A stretch of DNA of 6,899 nucleotides from Actinomycetota bacterium. GTDB taxonomy: Bacteria; Actinomycetota; Humimicrobiia; Humimicrobiales; Humimicrobiaceae. The stretch spans positions 1 to 6,899 of the forward strand of contig JAFGDA010000143.1 in the NCBI GenBank assembly GCA_016932375.1, written 5' to 3'. The notes under the pieces are model-generated. The model saw only the letters and a program-made list of their open reading frames with translations. It was not told the DNA's origin and did not search any database. Shown in pieces: positions 1 through 5,465 of this stretch (positions within the stretch are counted from its first letter, which is position 1; each line of letters starts with the position of its first letter). The position numbers were made by a program, and so were the translations under genes.

Positions 1-570
1 AATATCGATTATTTTTGAGATTCTTGATTCGATTACAGGTGAAAGGCAGATACCCATGGGCAGGTCCATCCCTTTATTATCAAAGGAATTAAAAATATTT
101 ATCCCTATCAGGAAGCCTTTTATTTCGTTACCGGTTGTTGCCTTAAAAAGATCCAGGACATCCATCAGGGAAGTCTCATGAAATGAAATCGATGAATTAC
201 CGGTTAAACCCGGACCGGCTTCTTTATAAAAATCTTTTAAGGGTATAAGGTAAATGTCCCCTTTTTGGGGGATACCGGGATATTTTAAATTCCTTTGCCG
301 GGTAATCTTTTTGGGATTTAAGCCGGAATATGCGCCTGCTTCAGGGGTATTTATTTTCAGTGCATCAATTATAATGAAATTACAATTGCTGTACTCTTCA
401 AATAAAGCTAAAAGCCTGAATCCGGCAGTGGCGCCATCTATCAGGACCACTGAAGGAGGAAGACCGGCATTTTTAAGCCTGTTTACAACATGGACACCCA
501 CGCCTTCATCTCCAAGAAGTATATTCCCGATTCCAAGTACCACTGTTTCTATTTTGTCGAAACCTGTCAA
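1..570 (-). CDS. [NiFe] hydrogenase maturation protease (HyaD/HybD/HycI family), 3' end outside window
   Basis: Endopeptidase that removes the C-terminal tail of the hydrogenase large subunit once nickel is inserted, in the cytoplasm. The reverse strand reads without a stop from 570 to position 1 (190 codons), and the C-terminus runs off the window. Near the N-terminus is the family signature VLGIGNILLGDEGVGVHV (about residues 11-28). The three expected nickel-sensing ligands are present: Glu22 in GDEG, Asp69 in IIIDA, and His131 in SFHETSLMDVL. No ATG precedes the signature in this frame. The proposed start is TTG at 570, two bases after the metF stop (TAGAATTG), implying translational coupling; no clear Shine-Dalgarno is visible. 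GTG at 543 (MVLGIGN...) is an alternative start that also fits the family. Its likely substrate is the large subunit encoded two genes upstream, which carries a 15-residue tail. Family call is firm; the start is uncertain. Confidence 0.93.
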   Translation of the reverse strand, partial: MTGFDKIETVVLGIGNILLGDEGVGVHVVNRLKNAGLPPSVVLIDGATAGFRLLALFEEYSNCNFIIIDALKINTPEAGAYSGLNPKKITRQRNLKYPGIPQKGDIYLIPLKDFYKEAGPGLTGNSSISFHETSLMDVLDLFKATTGNEIKGFLIGINIFNSFDNKGMDLPMGICLSPVIESRISKIIDI

Positions 571-572
571 TT

Positions 573-1475
573 CTATTTGATATTGGCAAATACAGCAGGA
601 ATATGTTTTTCCCAGCCGAGAGCCTGGATATGCGTACCGCTGCAGTATGGTTTCACCTCATTTATCAGGCCGGAGGCTATTTCAATACAGGTGGCTACCT
701 TGTCCCCGGTAGTATCCATCTTCTCTATCAGGGGTCCGGGCACAAATACCCCGGGAACAAACTTATTCATATAATTGGCCATTCCCTTTGATTTTAAAAG
801 TATTACACCAGCAAGGACCGGTACATCAATTTTTTCCTTCTCAAGCCTGTCCATAAATCTTTTAAATACTTCTGCGTCAAAGATGGCCTGTGTCTGGAAA
901 AACTGCGCTCCCTGTTCGATTTTTTTCTTCATCTTTATAATTTGCAGTTCATAAGCTGCTTCCGTATCTGCACCTGGATTTACAACTGCCCCTTTAAAAA
1001 ATTTGGGTGCTGCAGTGAGATCATTCCCGGACAAATCTTTCCCCTCCTCCAGTGTCTTCATGGTCCAGAGGAGTTGGACGGAATCAAGATCATATACCGG
1101 TTCTGCCTGGGGATGGTCGCCAACAGTAGTATAATCACCTGTTATGGCAAGGACATTCCTTATTCCCATCGTATAGGCGCTGATCAGGTCTGATTGAAGA
1201 GCCAGCCTGTTACGGTCCCTCGTGGTCATCTGGAAAACAGGTTCATAACCCCATTGTTTGAGCAGGGTACATGTGGCCAGGGATCCAAGTCTCATAACAG
1301 AACTCTGAAGATCCGTTACATTAATACCATCAGCTATCCCTTTAAGATATTCTGCAGCTTCCCTTATCTCCTCCTGGTCCGCACCTTTCGGAGGCCCTAT
1401 CTCACAGGTTATTGCAAATTTTCCTTCATCAAGTGATTTTTCAAGTTTTGAAAGGTATTTCTTTCCAGTATTCAT
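573..1475 (-). CDS. metF: Methylenetetrahydrofolate reductase catalytic subunit MetF
   Basis: FAD-dependent reduction of 5,10-methylene-THF to 5-methyl-THF, in the methyl branch of the Wood-Ljungdahl pathway or methionine synthesis. The 300-residue protein has the normal length of a single-domain MetF TIM barrel. Visible marks are TCEIGPPKG (Glu25, matching the catalytic Glu of E. coli MetF), NVTDLQ (about 52-57), and NVLAITGD (about 107-114, with Asp114 at the place of the FAD-contacting Asp of the E. coli LRGD motif). I chose ATG 1475 over an in-frame GTG at 1502 because AGGAGG at 1483-1488 sits 7 bases ahead of it and the ATG overlaps the metV stop as ATGA. The preceding metV fits the acetogen-type MetVF heterodimer, in which MetF alone is not expected to take electrons directly from NADH. 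Its position between hydrogenase structural genes and the hydrogenase protease suggests hydrogenase-supplied electrons (inference). Confidence 0.95.
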   Translation of the reverse strand: MNTGKKYLSKLEKSLDEGKFAITCEIGPPKGADQEEIREAAEYLKGIADGINVTDLQSSVMRLGSLATCTLLKQWGYEPVFQMTTRDRNRLALQSDLISAYTMGIRNVLAITGDYTTVGDHPQAEPVYDLDSVQLLWTMKTLEEGKDLSGNDLTAAPKFFKGAVVNPGADTEAAYELQIIKMKKKIEQGAQFFQTQAIFDAEVFKRFMDRLEKEKIDVPVLAGVILLKSKGMANYMNKFVPGVFVPGPLIEKMDTTGDKVATCIEIASGLINEVKPYCSGTHIQALGWEKHIPAVFANIK

Positions 1476-2149
1476 TCTGCTTCCTCCTCGTCCAAAGCCC
1501 ACAGCCTTGTTTTCCTGAGTTCTGAAGAAGGCAATATTTTTCTGTAATCCCTTGGCGGTATAAACTGCATCAGCCTGTCAAGCTGTCCAAGACGTTTAAG
1601 GCTTTTATATATCAAAACCCAGCCACAATCCCTTTGAGGGTCTGTTTCACACATGTCATTGCCCTGTCCTGCACAGGGCCCGTTCTCAAGTTTTTTGGGG
1701 CATGCGGTGTAAGGGCATATACCCCCGGTTAGGTCCAGGATGCAGTTCCCGCATGTGTCGCATCTTTCTGTGCCCTGCCACATACCGGTAATACCTCCAA
1801 AGGTAATTGTATTTAAAGCAGGATGGCAAACCTTATCTATTACAGCAGAGGAAGCCTGCACTCCCAGCCCGCAGGAAAATACAAGGACCGAATCAGCAGC
1901 CTCAATTTCCTGCTTTCTTGGTTTGAGCCTTGAACGTATCAGTGCCTTCTGGCATAAGAAATCTATTTCTATAACTCCGGAGACTTTTATGCCGTTTTCC
2001 TCAAGTTTGGTTTTCATATCGTTAAGAACTTCCATCCCGCCTGTATTGGCTCCTTCAGGGCAGCCGCCACAGCCCATGATAAATACAACTTTTTCTTCCT
2101 TAAGCCTCTCTAAAATCTCTTCTATCGGTTTAAATTCCGTAAGTATCAT
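1472..2149 (-). CDS. metV: MetV, Cys-rich methylene-THF reductase partner subunit
   Basis: Accessory subunit of the MetVF-type methylene-THF reductase, matching the family annotated as the methylenetetrahydrofolate reductase C-terminal domain. It is thought to pass electrons between an external donor and the FAD of MetF. The 225-residue protein is rich in cysteines arranged as Fe-S or metal ligands: GCGGC (C27, C30), FLCQK (C66), SCGLG (C93), C108, then a dense block CDTCGNC (C130, C133, C136), C145, C150, C159, C167 and C175. Several of these belong to the family pattern GICPYTACPK...GPCAG. ATG 2149 follows AGGAGG (2154-2159) at 4 bases. The gene lies 31 bp after the large hydrogenase subunit and overlaps metF by ATGA. 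In known acetogens MetVF is associated with RnfC2, or with HdrCBA and MvhD; none of these is in this window. The identity is firm; the electron donor is inferred. Confidence 0.92.
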   Translation of the reverse strand: MILTEFKPIEEILERLKEEKVVFIMGCGGCPEGANTGGMEVLNDMKTKLEENGIKVSGVIEIDFLCQKALIRSRLKPRKQEIEAADSVLVFSCGLGVQASSAVIDKVCHPALNTITFGGITGMWQGTERCDTCGNCILDLTGGICPYTACPKKLENGPCAGQGNDMCETDPQRDCGWVLIYKSLKRLGQLDRLMQFIPPRDYRKILPSSELRKTRLWALDEEEAE

Positions 2150-2180
2150 AAAACCTCCTAGTCGTAAATAAACCGGAACG

Positions 2181-3731
2181 CTAAACTACCTTATATTTTC
2201 CTTTTAAATCTCCACCGGGGGTGACCAGATGTACTGCACATGCAGTGCAGGGATCAAAGCTTCTTATGGCACGCAGTATTTCTACAGGCGCCTGGCTGTC
2301 GCTTACCTTAAGACCAATAATAGCCTGTTCATAAGGTCCAGGCTGCCCGTCTTTATCTTTTGGAGAAGCGTTCCAGGCAGTAGGGGTGATTACCTGATAA
2401 TTTTCTATCCTTCCTTCTTTAACCTTCAGCCAGTGTCCGAGAGCTCCCCTTGGAGCTGCAATAAGGCCTACTCCTTCCCCATCCATTGGAGGAGAGTACC
2501 CTACTGTAGTGGGTTCCCCTGCTTTAAGGGCCCCGGCCCATCCGTTAAGGTTGTCAGTAATTATTTTTGAAAAAAGTACCCGGCCCAGATGCCTTCCGGC
2601 TATTGAATACATATTGGTAATGCTTCCCCCGGTTTCAGCCAGTGCATTGTCTACAAGCTTATTTATATCCGGATCCTTTTTGCTGAGATATGTGCATAAG
2701 ACACTTGCAACGGGCCCCACCTCAAAGACTTTACCATCATATCTCGGTGATTTTATCCATGAATAGGCTTCTGGTTTCCCGGCTTCCGGTTCAGTAACTC
2801 CTGAGCCAGGATAAAGCGGCTCACTTTCCTTGAACCAGCTATGTGTGACATCTTCAGTGATATTTTTAATATTTATATCAGAATATTTACTGGTTCCGGT
2901 CACGATCCCGCCCCGGAAAAGGGCTTCTTTAAAAATGCCATTGGAACCGGTCCGGTAAGAATCATAAGCCAGTAAATTTCCGCATCCCCTGCCCATCTCA
3001 AGATATTCATTATACGCTCTTGCTACTGCTATCACATCGGGAAGGTATATATTATTTACGAAATCAGAAATTTCTTTTAGTCTCCATATAAACCGGGCTA
3101 TTTTATCCGCTGTTACGTTTTCGGTCACACCACCGGCTACTATTGCAGCATCATGGGGCCACTTTCCACCAAACATAGTGGCTGCCTCCTGGCCTTTCCT
3201 GTAGATATCCAGGGCCTTTATATAATGCCCTGTAACTGTCCTTGTGACATTATCGTCAAGCCTGTAATCTATCTCATCCCGTGGAAGGAATGGTTTAGAG
3301 TAACCCTGCTCCAGAAACCTTTTAAGGCTGTTAAGGTCTTCATCGCTTCCGGAATAATCCAGTGCTTTTGAAGGATCGATATAGTCGGGTCCGCTCAGGA
3401 TATAGAAATGCAGTATATTATCACAAACAGTCCTGGTTCCCAGTATCAGGTTTCGGAGCAGTATCCCGTTTCCAGGTATTTTATCGGTTAACCCGGCATA
3501 TTCGTCCACTGCAGTTACGGCTGCGCAGGCATGGGGTTCAGGGCATACACCGCATATCCTCTGGGTTATCATAACTGCATCTCTTGGATCCCTGCCCTTC
3601 AGTATCATCTCGATTCCCCTGAACATGGTACCGCTCATATTTGCATCTTTAACGACTCCATTTTCCACAACTGCTTCTACTTTAAGATGTCCTTCTATCC
3701 TGGTAATTGGATGAATAACGATTTTTTTCAC
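2181..3731 (-). CDS. [NiFe] hydrogenase large (catalytic) subunit, group-1-like
   Basis: Carries the Ni-Fe(CN)2CO active site that splits or forms H2. The 516 residues contain all catalytic marks: IHPITRIEGHL with Glu13, the L1 motif RICGVCPEPHA (C60, C63), and the L2 motif DPCTACAVH (C495, C498, H501). Fifteen residues follow His501 and form the tail expected to be cut by the maturation protease. Stretches such as TMFRGIEMILKGRDPRDA, NITEDVTHSWF and PTAWNASPKD resemble group 1 uptake hydrogenases rather than F420-reducing/MvhA or NAD-linked HoxH types. L1 reads CPEPHA where many group 1 enzymes have CTxxHA. The start is GTG at 3731, giving the usual N-terminus a few residues before RIEGH, with AGAAAGG (3739-3745) 7 bases upstream. 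The gene lies 20 bp after the small subunit. It is intact. Confidence 0.96.
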   Translation of the reverse strand: MKKIVIHPITRIEGHLKVEAVVENGVVKDANMSGTMFRGIEMILKGRDPRDAVMITQRICGVCPEPHACAAVTAVDEYAGLTDKIPGNGILLRNLILGTRTVCDNILHFYILSGPDYIDPSKALDYSGSDEDLNSLKRFLEQGYSKPFLPRDEIDYRLDDNVTRTVTGHYIKALDIYRKGQEAATMFGGKWPHDAAIVAGGVTENVTADKIARFIWRLKEISDFVNNIYLPDVIAVARAYNEYLEMGRGCGNLLAYDSYRTGSNGIFKEALFRGGIVTGTSKYSDINIKNITEDVTHSWFKESEPLYPGSGVTEPEAGKPEAYSWIKSPRYDGKVFEVGPVASVLCTYLSKKDPDINKLVDNALAETGGSITNMYSIAGRHLGRVLFSKIITDNLNGWAGALKAGEPTTVGYSPPMDGEGVGLIAAPRGALGHWLKVKEGRIENYQVITPTAWNASPKDKDGQPGPYEQAIIGLKVSDSQAPVEILRAIRSFDPCTACAVHLVTPGGDLKGKYKVV

Positions 3732-3751
3732 TATCTTGCCTTTCTAATAAA

Positions 3752-4642
3752 TTATTTTTCCGGGGTTTTTGCTTTATGAAGGCTTGCAGGAGTTTCCACA
3801 TCGATAATCCTGTCGTAAAAATCGCCTACAAAATCAGGAAACTCAGGCTGTGTACAACCGCTGCATGGAGCCCCGCAACCGATTACCCAGTTTGTTTTTC
3901 CGTTCCATTGCCTGAGGGGGCAGTCAGAATAAGTTATGGGTCCCTTGCACCCGAGCTCATAAAGGCAGCCTTTGTCGCCTAATTTTTTTGCAAATTTACC
4001 TTCGTCAAAATAAGCCCTGTTGGGGCAGTTTTCATGTATAAGCTTGCCGTAAAAAGTCTTTGGCCTTTTCAGGTCGTCGAGTTCAACATTTTCCAGTCCC
4101 TTAAGAAGTACTTCAGTAATGGTGCCGAATAACCAGTCGGGATGGGGCGGGCATCCCGGAATATTGATAAGAGGTACTTTGATTTCATGGGTAAGAAAAA
4201 CATCCCCAACGCCCCGGGCTCCCGTAGGGTTTGGATGGGCAGCAGCTATGCCCCCGAAAGCCGCACAGGTGCCAAGCGCAATTACCAGCATGGCATTCCT
4301 TGAAAATTCTATCACTTCATCAAGTATTGTTGACTTCTTACCATCTTTTTCCCCTGTAACACAGTATATGCCATCATCTTTAGCAGGAATGGCACCATCT
4401 ATAATCAGCACATACCCCCTTTCTTTTCCAGCTTTCTCAAGCATATCCATTGCCAGGTTACCGCTGGCGGTCATGATGGTAGGGTGAAACACAAAATCAA
4501 GCTTTACACCGGGTAATAGGTCGTCCAGCAATATATTTTTAATAGCCGGGTATTCCGAACAAAGTGTTGATGTCACACAGCCTGTGCAGTTTTGCCCCTG
4601 AAGGGATATTACCGGAATAACTGTAGTGCTTTTTGGATACAT
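3752..4642 (-). CDS. [NiFe] hydrogenase small (Fe-S electron transfer) subunit, no Tat signal
   Basis: Carries the Fe-S chain from the Ni-Fe site to the electron partner. The 296 residues show the proximal cluster ligands QNCTGC (C19, C22), GTCAAFGG (C126) and NIPGCPPHPDW (C164). The distal ligands are HENC (H203, C206), C226 and C232 (GCKGP). The medial ligands are C241, C260 and C263. The CTGC site is the standard form, not the six-Cys site of O2-tolerant enzymes. An additional Cys256 (IGCGAPCSGC) lies near the medial cluster, and the usual NWP proline is valine (NWV). There is no twin-arginine signal: C19 is reached 18 residues from the start. The protein also stops 33 residues after the last cluster ligand, with no hydrophobic C-terminal anchor. 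It should be cytoplasmic and soluble. ATG 4642 follows AAGGAG on its strand (4648-4653). It is the first gene of the operon. Confidence 0.95.
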   Translation of the reverse strand: MYPKSTTVIPVISLQGQNCTGCVTSTLCSEYPAIKNILLDDLLPGVKLDFVFHPTIMTASGNLAMDMLEKAGKERGYVLIIDGAIPAKDDGIYCVTGEKDGKKSTILDEVIEFSRNAMLVIALGTCAAFGGIAAAHPNPTGARGVGDVFLTHEIKVPLINIPGCPPHPDWLFGTITEVLLKGLENVELDDLKRPKTFYGKLIHENCPNRAYFDEGKFAKKLGDKGCLYELGCKGPITYSDCPLRQWNGKTNWVIGCGAPCSGCTQPEFPDFVGDFYDRIIDVETPASLHKAKTPEK

Positions 4643-4753
4643 GTCAACTCCTTATGAGCAATGTTATTGATCGATTATTCTTAAAATAAAAAGAACTGCT
4701 AAAGATTCACCGTTTTTATTTTTTATAAGTTTTGATTAAAAATAACTTTTTTT

Positions 4754-4781
4754 ATTTTAACAGAATAATTATTATTTTCAA
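4754..4781 (-). promoter_or_regulatory. Candidate sigma-70-type promoter for the hydrogenase-metVF operon
   Basis: On the minus strand TTGAAA (4781-4776) is followed after 16 bases by TAAAAT (4759-4754). This is a fair match to the -35/-10 consensus. It would give a leader of roughly 100 bases before the small-subunit ATG. In such AT-rich DNA a match of this quality can arise by chance, so the call is weak. Confidence 0.25.
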
Positions 4782-4894
4782 TTAGATTGAATCAATTATG
4801 TAACAGAATCTTTTAATGGTAATTTTAAAAATACTGTATTTACTGTATTTTTTTTAACTTATAAATTTGTCGCGGTTACTGGTAAAATATATCC

Positions 4895-4900
4895 GGAGGT
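4895..4900 (+). promoter_or_regulatory. Shine-Dalgarno of archease
   Basis: GGAGGT lies 3 bases before ATG 4904, a slightly short but strong site. It fixes the archease start, since no other in-frame ATG with a comparable site lies nearby. Confidence 0.7.
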
Positions 4901-4903
4901 ATA

Positions 4904-5359
4904 ATGGAAGCTGACAGGGAGATTTCAGGGCGATTCGAAATAATTGAACATCTTTCGGACACAGGTATAAAATTTTATGGGGGCAGTCCCGAAGAATTGT
5001 TTTCCAATGCTGCGGAAGCAATGTTCAGTATAATGGGGAGCACTAAAAATGTCCGGGCAGAAAAGAGCCTCAACATAACGATAGATAAAATTGCGGGATC
5101 CCTTGATGACCTTATTGTGCTATGGCTTGAAAGACTGCTTTACCACTTTGAAGTTGATGGCATGATTTTTTCAAGTTTTAGAGTTTCAAGAATCGAAAAA
5201 GAGGCAGGACTATTTGGGCTTTCCGGTACTGCCCTGGGTGAAGCCTATGATCCCTCAAGGCATAGAATAGAAGTAGGGATAAAAGCACCTACGTACCATA
5301 AGCTGAAAATAATGGAAAGTAACGGCCTATGGCAGGGCACGGTTATTTTTGATATTTAA
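4904..5359 (+). CDS. Archease (RtcB activator protein)
   Basis: Small metal-binding protein that helps RtcB become guanylylated, allows multiple turnover and widens its NTP use. The 151 residues match the usual archease length of about 140-150. The N-terminal signature IIEHLSDTGIKFYG (about 13-26) holds the conserved Asp19, equivalent to the HTADxGI motif. The C-terminus ends WQGTVIFDI, with Asp150 as the second conserved metal-ligand Asp. In the middle, LDDLIVLWLERLLYHFE is the expected family helix. The family's usual HTAD is HLSD here, a conservative change that keeps the acidic ligand. The gene is 102 bp upstream of rtcB on the same strand, the common bacterial and archaeal arrangement, which supports co-function in RNA ligation. 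It probably starts the rightward transcript. Confidence 0.94.
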   Translation: MEADREISGRFEIIEHLSDTGIKFYGGSPEELFSNAAEAMFSIMGSTKNVRAEKSLNITIDKIAGSLDDLIVLWLERLLYHFEVDGMIFSSFRVSRIEKEAGLFGLSGTALGEAYDPSRHRIEVGIKAPTYHKLKIMESNGLWQGTVIFDI

Positions 5360-5390
5360 GGCAGGGATCAGCCGTTTCCAATAACGTGCC

Positions 5391-5465
5391 ATGCAGGCAG
5401 GTTTCCAGGCGCTCTTGGGCGCGGGATCTACTATCAAGAAATTTTCTGGAGGCAGGAAAAAATGA
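5391..5465 (+). CDS. Possible 24-codon leader ORF overlapping rtcB start (doubtful)
   Basis: An ATG at 5391 opens a 24-codon frame in the archease-rtcB gap. Its TGA (5463-5465) overlaps the rtcB ATG as ATGA. The peptide is small and basic at its C-terminus (ending GGRKK) and contains the stretch QALLGAGSTIKKF. It has no visible Shine-Dalgarno and resembles no family I know, while rtcB has its own good site inside this frame. The stop/start overlap would allow translational coupling, but a chance ORF is at least as likely. Confidence 0.15.
   Translation: MQAGFQALLGAGSTIKKFSGGRKK
5448..5452 (+). promoter_or_regulatory. Shine-Dalgarno of rtcB
   Basis: GGAGG lies 9 bases before ATG 5462 and fixes that start. 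No other start codon lies upstream in the rtcB frame within the gap. rtcB can therefore be translated on its own even though it lies 102 bases after archease. Confidence 0.75.

Larger units (their letters stand above)
4643..4903. other. AT-rich divergent intergenic region holding both operon promoters
   Basis: Noncoding region of about 260 bases between the hydrogenase operon (leftward) and archease-rtcB (rightward), much richer in A+T than the flanking genes. Promoters for both directions must lie here or within the flanking 5' ends. A 10-bp perfect inverted repeat of only A/T (4683-4692 against 4713-4722, 20-base spacer) lies in the hydrogenase leader. A 9-bp tandem direct repeat TACTGTATT occupies 4832-4840 and 4841-4849. 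For the rightward direction, TATAAA at 4860-4865 is a possible -10 with only a weak -35 (TTTACT, 4839-4844). No tRNA, known riboswitch fold or GC-rich terminator was recognised. Confidence 0.75.

Noticed and set aside
254..774. Open frames on the plus strand (254-580, 490-774, 603-791)
   Set aside because: They lie opposite the protease and metF, whose proteins show clear family motifs; the plus-strand translations resemble nothing and have no ribosome sites.
1476..1502. Longer metF starting at GTG 1502
   Set aside because: The extra residues encode the metV Shine-Dalgarno-bearing tail in another frame; ATG 1475 has AGGAGG at ideal spacing and a normal family N-terminus.
1740..2171. Plus-strand 143-residue open frame opposite metV
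   Set aside because: Shadow of metV; no motif and no Shine-Dalgarno, while the minus-strand reading is a recognisable Cys-rich MetV.
4119..4487. Plus-strand 122-residue open frame
   Set aside because: Opposite the hydrogenase small subunit; an antisense shadow without family features.
2181..4642. F420-reducing or MvhAG-type (group 3) hydrogenase
   Set aside because: The small subunit has the group-1-type HxxC distal ligand set and NIPGCPPHPDW, and the large subunit has TMFRGIEMILKGRDPRDA and NITEDVTHSWF. No FrhB or MvhD is present.
4643..4760. Riboswitch (for example THF type) in the hydrogenase leader
   Set aside because: The leader is almost entirely A/T runs; I see no GC-containing paired elements or conserved junction expected of a known riboswitch.
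5410..5423. GCGC inverted repeat between archease and rtcB as a terminator
   Set aside because: The stem is only 4 bp and there is no following T run; rtcB has its own ribosome site and the genes are probably co-transcribed.
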